A program made the position numbers and the translations under genes. From contig JAAOIJ010000022.1 in NCBI GenBank assembly GCA_015163815.1, positions 1 through 10,004 on the forward strand: a stretch of 10,004 nt of DNA, read 5' to 3'. Below, piece by piece: positions 1-5,443 of this stretch. This DNA is from Endozoicomonadaceae bacterium (GTDB taxonomy: Bacteria; Pseudomonadota; Gammaproteobacteria; Pseudomonadales; Endozoicomonadaceae). The first letter of the stretch is position 1, and each line of letters starts with the position of its first letter. A model generated the notes under the pieces. The model made no database searches and had not been told where the DNA came from. It was given only the letters and a program-made list of their open reading frames with translations.

Positions 1-112
1 ATAATATAGCAGATATAACATTGCGATCATTTTTCCATCGATGACATTGCTTTTTTTTCATAACTATTTGTAATATTTTCCAAAGAATATCAGTTAAAAA
101 ATCTCTAATCAT
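1..112 (-). CDS. Transposase N-terminus, probably IS5-type, cut by left edge
   Basis: An open frame starts with ATG at 112 and stays open to the window edge for 37 codons, beginning MIRDFLTDILWKIL. A second in-frame ATG lies at codon 18 (position 61). The pattern is a short helix with a Trp, then a basic segment, then RWKNDRNVISAIL. It resembles the N-terminal DUF4096-like region of IS5-family transposases, where a 'tD.qW..i.p.lp' helix is followed by 'r...R.v.naIly.lrtGc.Wr'. The diagnostic 'TGCQWR' and DDE residues would lie beyond the edge, so the family call is inference from a short match. No strong Shine-Dalgarno sequence is seen before 112. It could instead be a short hypothetical gene. 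Confidence 0.5.
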   Translation of the reverse strand, partial: MIRDFLTDILWKILQIVMKKKQCHRWKNDRNVISAIL

Positions 113-120
113 AAGTTACT

Positions 121-142
121 ACTCTTTTTTTAAAAAAAGAGT
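121..142. repeat. Perfect AT-rich palindrome upstream of the left transposase
   Basis: ACTCTTTTTTT (121-131) is followed immediately by its exact reverse complement (132-142). As RNA it would fold into an ACTC/GAGT-clamped A:U hairpin, with the central A/T pairs opening as the loop. It lies 9 bases upstream of the transposase start. It could therefore act as a bidirectional terminator shielding the element from outside transcription, or as a regulatory palindrome. The palindrome itself is read directly from the sequence; its role is inference. Confidence 0.55.
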
Positions 143-186
143 GTTGTGTATTTTAAAATAAAAAGCAATCTATAAATGATTTTCAG

Positions 187-210
187 ATTGAGGGCACGCC
201 CTAGGTCAAT
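187..210. repeat. Nested inverted repeat, possible insertion-sequence end
   Basis: An inner GGGC/GCCC inverted repeat (192-195 and 198-201) is enclosed by ATTGA (187-191) and TCAAT (206-210), with a TAGG bulge on the right side. Read on the minus strand toward the transposase, the sequence GGGCGTGCCCTCAATC would be a plausible terminal inverted repeat about 90 bases from the transposase start, flanked by CTA. The opposite end of the element is outside the window, so this cannot be confirmed. Confidence 0.35.
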
Positions 211-301
211 TGTATAACTTAAGTGATCTAAAGTGAGAGTCGGATCTTGTGTTAAGGGCAGATTTCATGCTGTTTTATGAGTGTGATTATCATGATATCC
301 C

Positions 302-320
302 AGATCATAGCACATGATCT
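302..320. repeat. 7-bp perfect inverted repeat
   Basis: AGATCAT (302-308) and ATGATCT (314-320) are exact reverse complements around the loop AGCAC. No T-tract follows on either strand, so it is not a typical intrinsic terminator. Two neighbouring sequences, TGATTATCATGATATC (283-298) and GATCAT, make the area rich in GATC/ATCATG motifs. No binding protein is suggested by the sequence. Confidence 0.4.
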
Positions 321-431
321 CGCGCAAGGAATTGGTTAAATTCAAGTAAAGTCATGCCTAAATGAATGAAATTGATCATTGCGGAAATATGAAATATTTT
401 TTTGTTCACACAACGACAATAGAATGCACGA

Positions 432-617
432 TTATAGTTGTATTATTTTAATTTGTTCCGATGGATGCTTCTCTGTCGACTGATCAGAATTAGGCATGGT
501 TTCTGTATGTCCACAAAGAATACATTGATGCCATCTTTGTTGTTTGTTTTCATATAAAACAATTCGGTCTATCGATTGGCAAGCAGAGCAAATCGCTCCT
601 GCAATAAAACGCTTCAT
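432..617 (-). CDS. yheV: YheV-family zinc-ribbon protein (DUF2387)
   Basis: A small cytoplasmic protein of 61 residues, close to the ~66 residues of Escherichia coli YheV. It begins MKRFIAGAICSACQ, closely matching the E. coli N-terminus (KRFIAGAKCPACQ). Two CxxC pairs, C10/C13 and C32/C35 (the latter in CILCGH), form a classic four-cysteine zinc ribbon; the molecular function of the family is not established. I chose the start at 617 because GAGGA (622-626) lies at good spacing and because the family begins at this point. The frame extends to an ATG at 668, but that version would add 17 unconserved residues and overlap prlC. From 617 the gap to the prlC stop is 37 bases on the same strand, so the two are probably co-transcribed. 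The tail after residue 42 is polar and variable, as in relatives. Confidence 0.85.
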   Translation of the reverse strand: MKRFIAGAICSACQSIDRIVLYENKQQRWHQCILCGHTETMPNSDQSTEKHPSEQIKIIQL

Positions 618-621
618 AATA

Positions 622-626
622 TCCTC
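622..626 (-). promoter_or_regulatory. Ribosome binding site deciding the yheV start
   Basis: Read on the minus strand, GAGGA lies four bases before the ATG at 617. No comparable purine-rich site precedes the longer-frame ATG at 668. This supports the shorter, family-like start. Confidence 0.6.
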
Positions 627-654
627 GCTGTTCATGAGATTTAGATTGCATTGA

Positions 655-2673
655 TTAGATGAGTCCATGTTGCTTTAAAAAAGCTTTTGTTGTTGGTTTT
701 CGTCCACGAAAATCAATAAACATGTCCATGGGATCTTTTGATCCACCTTGTGATAAAAAAGCATTTAAAAATCTTTCACCAATCAATGGGTTCAATAAGC
801 CTTCTTCATGAAATACTTCAAAAATATCAGCAGATAATACTTCGGACCATAAATAGCCATAATATCCTGCAGCATATCCTCCATCAAAAAGATGTGAAAA
901 TGTATTTTGAAATCGGTCGAAAATAGGCGGTAAGATGACGGCTACTTCTTGTCTTACACGATCTAATATAGCTTGAATAGATTGACCTGTTGTATCTTCT
1001 ATATGTAGATGTATATCGAATAAAGCAAGCACTAATTGGCGATTCAGCATTAAACCTGATTGAAAGTTTTTAATGGCTAATAAGTCTTTAATTTGTTGAT
1101 CTGATAATGATTCTTTTGTTTCAATATGGTGTGATATTTTTTTTAATATTGTATGATCCCAACACCAGTTTTCTAATAATTGACTAGGGAGTTCAATCGC
1201 ATCTCTAGGGACACCATGAATGCCAGATAGGCTAGGGTATTCAATCGTTGTTAAGACATGATGTAATGTATGTCCAAATTCATGAAATAAAGTCACGACT
1301 TCATCATGCAATAAACAAGCTGGTTTTTCATTGAAAGGTTTTGTAAAATTACAAATTAAAAAAGCAACCGGTAATTGTATTCCTTGGTTAGATACCCAAC
1401 GATTGCGCAATTCCCCCATCCAGGCCCCAGCGTGCTTATTAGATCTTGAGTATAGGTCGATGTAAAAATAACCACATGTTTGACTATTTTTTGATACTTG
1501 GTATAGCGTGACGGTAGGGTGCCATACTTCTTCTGCAGTAATAGGAACTTGTTGTATTTCTATGGAAAATAATTGACTTATTAAGGTAAAAAGTGTTGAT
1601 AATACATGTTGCACCGGAAACCAGTTTCGAAAAGCTTCTTGATTGAACTGATACTGTGTTTGCCGCATTTTTTCAGAAAAATAGGCAATATCCCATACTT
1701 CTAAAGTTTGATGTGCTTCTGTTGTTGCAGCAAAGGATTGTAATTCGGAGAATTCTTTTAAGGCAGAAGGTTTGCTTTTCTCTAGTAAATCCATCAAAAA
1801 AGTAATAACTTTTTCAGTATTATGAGCCATTTTCTTTTCTAAAGCATAGGCTGCATAATGTTGGAAGCCAAGCATATGAGCCAGCTGATGTCGTATTGAC
1901 ATAATTTGCCGCATTAAATCAGTATTATCATATTGTTTTGAAGTGATATTTTGATCAGATGCTAAAGTATAATATGCCGTATATACTTCTTTTCGCAAGG
2001 CTTGATGATTACAGTATCGCATGAAAGGAAAAAAACAAGGAGCTTCTAAGGTAATCAAATAACCTACTTTAGAGTGCTCTTTCGCTTGATGTTGCATTAA
2101 AGTTAACAGTGAATCCGGTAAATCATATTGAGAGTCTGATAAATTGAGTAATTTGCTCCAAGAAGTCGTTGCATCTAATATATTATGAGAAAATTGACAA
2201 TATAGCGCATTTAATGTTTTTTTTAGAACAGCTTGTTCTGCTTGTTGTGCTGCTGGTAAATGTATCCCTTGAAGTTCAAAATTTTTCACGTGATGGCATA
2301 TCAATTTTTTTTGCACGGCTGAGAGAGATGAAAAAGAAAGATCTGTCGTCATCTGTTTTAGTAAAATATATAATGGAAAATATTGAGAAAGCCATGATGT
2401 AAAATCTGATAATAAAACTAAACAATCGGCATAAACTTCGCGTAAAAAAGGCGTGTCAGCAACTGAAGATAAGTGTTGTATCGGTAACCAGAGGTTATCA
2501 ATCTCTATTGAAATAGCTTCCAAAGGGACTAATAAATTCGAAAAAGTAGGCGTTTTTGTTGTTTCAACCAAGTGAATGATGCCTGCTTTCGTTTTTTGTA
2601 AAAGCCGGGTTAAAATAGATTTAACAGTATGATAATTAATTGTTTTAAATTCAGGTAGCATCACGTTCAGCAT
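655..2673 (-). CDS. prlC: Oligopeptidase A (M3 zinc metallopeptidase)
   Basis: A cytoplasmic endopeptidase of the thimet oligopeptidase family (M3A), which cleaves short peptides such as degraded signal peptides. The 672 residues match the usual ~680 of E. coli PrlC/OpdA. The catalytic zinc motif HEFGH is at residues 464-468. The third zinc ligand is the glutamate E494 in IELPSQLLENW. The substrate-binding loop GGYAAGYYGYLW, with its tyrosines, spans about 598-609 after H594. The helical N-terminal half (about 1-450) forms the other wall of the channel. There is no signal peptide. The ATG at 2673 is preceded by GAGAG at five bases; another ATG at codon 5 has no better site. yheV follows after 37 bases, and yrdA diverges upstream. 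All catalytic residues are intact, so the gene should be functional. Low-identity N-terminal divergence is normal for this family. Confidence 0.95.
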   Translation of the reverse strand: MLNVMLPEFKTINYHTVKSILTRLLQKTKAGIIHLVETTKTPTFSNLLVPLEAISIEIDNLWLPIQHLSSVADTPFLREVYADCLVLLSDFTSWLSQYFPLYILLKQMTTDLSFSSLSAVQKKLICHHVKNFELQGIHLPAAQQAEQAVLKKTLNALYCQFSHNILDATTSWSKLLNLSDSQYDLPDSLLTLMQHQAKEHSKVGYLITLEAPCFFPFMRYCNHQALRKEVYTAYYTLASDQNITSKQYDNTDLMRQIMSIRHQLAHMLGFQHYAAYALEKKMAHNTEKVITFLMDLLEKSKPSALKEFSELQSFAATTEAHQTLEVWDIAYFSEKMRQTQYQFNQEAFRNWFPVQHVLSTLFTLISQLFSIEIQQVPITAEEVWHPTVTLYQVSKNSQTCGYFYIDLYSRSNKHAGAWMGELRNRWVSNQGIQLPVAFLICNFTKPFNEKPACLLHDEVVTLFHEFGHTLHHVLTTIEYPSLSGIHGVPRDAIELPSQLLENWCWDHTILKKISHHIETKESLSDQQIKDLLAIKNFQSGLMLNRQLVLALFDIHLHIEDTTGQSIQAILDRVRQEVAVILPPIFDRFQNTFSHLFDGGYAAGYYGYLWSEVLSADIFEVFHEEGLLNPLIGERFLNAFLSQGGSKDPMDMFIDFRGRKPTTKAFLKQHGLI

Positions 2674-2829
2674 GATATCTCTCGTTAAAATAGACGCATC
2701 ATTTAAGGATAATATGTTCTATTGTATGATAGTATAATGTAGAAGCCAAACAGAGACCTTTTCTTTCGTATGAGTATAAGCTATGAAATGATTGGTTTTT
2801 TATGCAATATTGATATGGGAGTATGACAT
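2674..2829. promoter_or_regulatory. Divergent promoter region between prlC and yrdA
   Basis: About 150 very AT-rich bases separate the two divergent genes. On the plus strand, a perfect -10 hexamer TATAAT lies at 2733-2738, with an overlapping weaker TATGAT at 2725-2730; no good -35 box lies 16-18 bases upstream. On the minus strand, TATTAT (read from 2714 to 2709) is a possible -10 for prlC about 35 bases before its start. Both hexamer matches are direct observations. Promoter activity is inferred and is weakened by the high AT content. Confidence 0.4.
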
Positions 2830-2880
2830 ATCAACACGTCATCTTATCGCCATTTTATAGAAAAAAAACCTCAATTAGGA
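2815..2880 (+). other. Coding-like 5' extension of yrdA lacking a standard start
   Basis: The yrdA frame stays open upstream of the TTG at 2881 back to a TGA at 2824-2826. It reads ...SSYRHFIEKKPQLG before the TTG. This aligns residue by residue with the N-terminus of E. coli YrdA (LRPYRDLFPQIG), so it is very probably translated. The open part contains no ATG, GTG or TTG. An in-frame ATG at 2815 is separated from it by the TGA. ATC at 2830 lies eight bases after GGGAG (2817-2821) and could serve as a rare initiator. A point mutation or small indel near 2823-2845 is the other explanation. Confidence 0.6.
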
Positions 2881-3378
2881 TTGCGTACTTACGTAGCGCC
2901 TAACGCTAGCGTGATAGGATCAGTTGTATTAGGAGATGATATTTCTATATGGCCTTCAGCTGTAGTTCGAGGGGATATGAATACGATTACTATTGGTGAT
3001 CGCTCCAATATACAGGATGGTTCAATCCTGCATATTACACATGCTAGTGAATATAATCCAGAAGGGTTTCCACTAGACATTGGAAGTGATGTGACCATTG
3101 GTCATGGCACTATTTTGCATGGTTGTCATATAGGTGATCGAGTTTTAATTGGCATGGGTGCTATTATTATGGATGATGTTGTTATTGAGTCAGATACGAT
3201 GATTGGCGCTGGCTGTGTGGTAACGCCTGGTAAAAAACTACAGGGTGGTTTTTTATATTATGGTAATCCTGTTCAAAAAATTCGGGCTTTATCATCGAAA
3301 GAAAAAGATTTTTTAATATATTCAGCCAATAACTATGTTAATTTAAAAAATGATTACCTGTCGTATCTGTCAAGTTAA
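2881..3378 (+). CDS. yrdA: Gamma-carbonic anhydrase-like protein, YrdA family
   Basis: A left-handed beta-helix (hexapeptide repeat) protein of the gamma-carbonic anhydrase family, presumed to form a cytoplasmic trimer with metal bound between subunits. Numbered from the TTG at 2881, the zinc ligands are H51 (in SILHITH), H75 and H80 (in GHGTILHG). The conserved R30/D32 (VVRGDM) and Q45/D46 pairs are also present. Repeats such as VIGSVV, TIGHGT and MIGAGC continue to about residue 140. The C-terminal helix YSANNYVNLKNDYL closely matches E. coli YrdA. As in YrdA relatives, the acidic loop with the proton-shuttle glutamate of the Methanosarcina Cam enzyme is absent, so activity as a carbonic anhydrase is uncertain. 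The TTG is the first standard start in the open frame but lacks a usable ribosome binding site (AGGA abuts it). Homology extends upstream to about 2830, which would give ~182 residues, close to the 184 of E. coli. It is transcribed away from prlC. Confidence 0.88.
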   Translation: MRTYVAPNASVIGSVVLGDDISIWPSAVVRGDMNTITIGDRSNIQDGSILHITHASEYNPEGFPLDIGSDVTIGHGTILHGCHIGDRVLIGMGAIIMDDVVIESDTMIGAGCVVTPGKKLQGGFLYYGNPVQKIRALSSKEKDFLIYSANNYVNLKNDYLSYLSS

Positions 3379-3465
3379 GACAATGATACGTTGAATAAGC
3401 GATCATGCTTTAGTGTCAACTGATATGACCTTGTACTCTGAACAGATTTTTTTATTAAAATACTG

Positions 3466-3471
3466 TATAAT
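3466..3471 (+). promoter_or_regulatory. Probable -10 box of the typA promoter
   Basis: A consensus TATAAT lies 51 bases upstream of the typA start, directly preceded by CTG. A matching -35 box at 16-18 bases is not visible (CAGATT is the best at 17). Transcription would begin near 3478, giving a ~45-base leader. No clear intrinsic terminator separates yrdA from this site, although a T-tract lies at 3446-3453. Confidence 0.45.
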
Positions 3472-3522
3472 AAAGATATAAGTCAACAAACTTTCTATTC
3501 AATCAACCTTCTATGGCGTTAT

Positions 3523-5346
3523 ATGACTACCTCTAATCCTAATAAATTACGCAATGTAGCCATTATTGCTCATGTTGATCATGGCAAGACAACTTTAGTT
3601 GATAAATTACTGCAGCAATCAGGTATTTTAAAAAGAAAAAATGAGAATTCAGAGCGTATTTTAGACTTTAATGATCAAGAAAAAGAACGTGGAATTACCA
3701 TTTTAGCAAAAAACACGGCTGTCACTTGGGATGATTATACCATTAATATTGTGGATACTCCGGGTCATGCTGATTTTAGTGGTGAAGTCGAGCGTATTAT
3801 GTCCATGGTTGATTCTGTGTTATTAATTGTAGATGCCGTTGATGGCCCTATGCCACAAACGCGTTTTGTAACACAGCTTGCCTTTCAAAATAATTTAAAT
3901 CCTATTGTGGTTATTAATAAAATTGACCGAGAAGAAGCTCGTCCTGATTGGGTTGTCAATGAAATATTTGATTTATTTTGTAATTTATCGGCAACAGAAA
4001 AACAACTTGATTTTCCTATCATTTATGCTTCAGCGATAGAAGGGACATCAGGTTTAGACTTAAAAGATATTGCACCGAATATGAATCCTTTATTTGAAAC
4101 GATTATTCAGCATGTTCCTGCACCGGCAGTTGACCTGGAAGGTGCTTTTCAAATGCAAATTAGTGCATTAGATTATAATAGTTACGTAGGCATTATTGGT
4201 ATTGGTCGTATCAAAAGAGGGACATTGACATCGAACACCATGATTCAGTTGATTTCAAAAACAGGAGAAAGAAGAAATGGTCGTATATTACAAGTGATGC
4301 GATATCTAGGTTTAGAAAGAATTCCGGTTGAATCAGCCCATGCAGGTGAGATTGTTTGTATTACGGGTATCGATAACCTGAATATTTCAGATACTCTTTG
4401 TGATCCAGCGAAAATAGAAGCTTTACCCCCTTTAAGTGTTGATGAGCCTACTGTTTCCATGACAATTCAAGTCAATGATTCCCCGTTTTGCGGGCAAGAA
4501 GGACGATATTTAACTTCTCGTAATTTAAAAGATAGGCTAGAGAAAGAATTATTACATAATGTGGCATTACGAGTTGAGCAAGGTAGTGATCCTGATAAAT
4601 TCATTGTATCAGGACGCGGTGAGTTACACTTATCTGTGCTGATTGAAAGTATGCGTCGAGAAAAATTTGAAATGGGTGTTTCTAGGCCTGAAGTGATCTT
4701 TAAAGAAGAAGATGGTATTAAAAAAGAACCTTATGAGCGTGTATTAATTGATCTTGAAGAGCGTCATCAAGGTTCAATTATGGAAGAAATGGGGATACGT
4801 AAAGCTGAATTGTTGAATATGAATCCAGATGGAAAAGGTAGGACTCAACTAGAATTTTTGGCTCCTGCTAGAGGATTATTAGGTTTTCGCTCATTATTTT
4901 TAACATTGACTTCAGGTAGTGGTGTTTTAACGCATATTTTTGATCATTATGGCCCAGTAAAATCAGGGGTATTCAATAAGCGTAAAAATGGTGTATTAAT
5001 TTCAATGGTGAAAGGAAAATCATTAGGCTATGCTTTATTTAATTTGCAAGACCGGGGTCGTTTATTTATTAAACCAGCGATTCCTGTTTATGAAGGTATG
5101 ATTATTGGAGAGCATAGTCGAGCAAATGATTTAGTAGTTAATCCAACAAAAGCAAAGCAATTAACAAATATTCGCGCATCAGGTACAGATGAGCATATTA
5201 CTTTAGTTCCGCCTATTGAACATTCATTAGAACAAGCAATTGAATTTATTGATGATGATGAGTTAGTTGAAGTAACACCCAGTAATATTCGATTGCGCAA
5301 GAAAAAATTAACAGAAAATGAAAGAAAAAGAGCGAATAAAAATTAA
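3523..5346 (+). CDS. typA: Translational GTPase TypA/BipA
   Basis: A ribosome-associated GTPase of the EF-G/LepA superfamily, involved in 50S assembly, low-temperature growth and stress responses. The 607 residues match the family length. The G motifs are all intact: G1 AHVDHGKTT (16-24), G2 RGITI (56-60), G3 DTPGH (78-82) and G4 NKID (132-135). Domain II starts near residue 205, with QMQISALDYNSYVGIIGIGR. The EF-G-like domains III and V follow, with SGRGELHLSVLIE, and then the TypA-specific C-terminal domain with LQDRGRLF and ASGTDE. The protein ends in the family-typical TENERKRANKN. The ATG at 3523 fits the family N-terminus (KLRNVAIIAHVDHGKTT), though only a weak GGCG-like site precedes it. 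The gene is tandem with, but 97 bases from, the large downstream gene. It appears fully functional. Confidence 0.97.
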   Translation: MTTSNPNKLRNVAIIAHVDHGKTTLVDKLLQQSGILKRKNENSERILDFNDQEKERGITILAKNTAVTWDDYTINIVDTPGHADFSGEVERIMSMVDSVLLIVDAVDGPMPQTRFVTQLAFQNNLNPIVVINKIDREEARPDWVVNEIFDLFCNLSATEKQLDFPIIYASAIEGTSGLDLKDIAPNMNPLFETIIQHVPAPAVDLEGAFQMQISALDYNSYVGIIGIGRIKRGTLTSNTMIQLISKTGERRNGRILQVMRYLGLERIPVESAHAGEIVCITGIDNLNISDTLCDPAKIEALPPLSVDEPTVSMTIQVNDSPFCGQEGRYLTSRNLKDRLEKELLHNVALRVEQGSDPDKFIVSGRGELHLSVLIESMRREKFEMGVSRPEVIFKEEDGIKKEPYERVLIDLEERHQGSIMEEMGIRKAELLNMNPDGKGRTQLEFLAPARGLLGFRSLFLTLTSGSGVLTHIFDHYGPVKSGVFNKRKNGVLISMVKGKSLGYALFNLQDRGRLFIKPAIPVYEGMIIGEHSRANDLVVNPTKAKQLTNIRASGTDEHITLVPPIEHSLEQAIEFIDDDELVEVTPSNIRLRKKKLTENERKRANKN

Positions 5347-5443
5347 TTGTTGATATAAAAATAGACAGACTTATATGGTTTTCAATATTTTTTAATGCAA
5401 GCAGTAATGTTTGTTTAATTCATCGTGATGAAAAGGATTTTAT
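5347..5443 (+). promoter_or_regulatory. Leader of the large gene with a possible weak promoter
   Basis: The 97 bases between typA and the large gene contain no hairpin with a T-tract, so read-through from typA is possible. A candidate promoter is TTGATA (5350-5355) with TATATG (5372-5377) at 16 bases. This is a moderate match in AT-rich DNA. AAAAGGA (5431-5437) lies six bases before the ATG at 5444 and is a good ribosome binding site. Confidence 0.35.

Larger units (their letters stand above)
113..431. other. Intergenic region without a convincing gene; several inverted repeats
   Basis: About 320 bases separate the left transposase fragment from yheV. All frames are broken; the longest ATG frames are about 16-20 codons and have no ribosome binding site. 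The stretch holds three inverted repeats (121-142, 187-210 and 302-320). The part next to the transposase, up to about 203, is probably the non-coding end of that insertion sequence. The remainder may be decayed sequence. No tRNA or recognised RNA family is visible. Confidence 0.5.

Noticed and set aside
277..339. Short plus-strand frame ending in ISQIIAHDLAQGIG, faintly like a dihydrofolate reductase N-terminus
   Set aside because: It is only 20 codons long, with no ribosome binding site and a stop just where the diagnostic part would begin; this is too little to call a folA remnant.
305..355. Short minus-strand frame MTLLEFNQFLARDHVL
   Set aside because: It has sixteen codons, overlaps the inverted repeat at 302-320 and has no homology that I can support.
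738..926. Plus-strand open frame of 62 codons
   Set aside because: It lies fully antisense to the well-supported prlC, has no family resemblance, and is a by-product of the AT-rich codon use of that gene.
2169..2402. Plus-strand open frame of 77 codons
   Set aside because: It is antisense to the N-terminal half of prlC, shows no recognisable motif, and has the low-complexity Leu/Val run expected of a shadow frame.
2823..2903. ATG at 2823 with a shift at the run of eight As (2861-2868) as the yrdA start
   Set aside because: The 2823 frame gives HVILSPFYRKK, which fits the family poorly. The unshifted frame already matches YrdA through SSYRHFIEKK, so a slip at the A-run would remove conserved residues.
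2889..3098. Minus-strand open frame opposite yrdA
   Set aside because: It is antisense to conserved gamma-carbonic anhydrase residues; the regular hexapeptide repeats on the other strand create it.
4245..5300. Two minus-strand open frames of about 70 codons opposite typA
   Set aside because: Both are antisense to highly conserved TypA domains and neither resembles a known protein.
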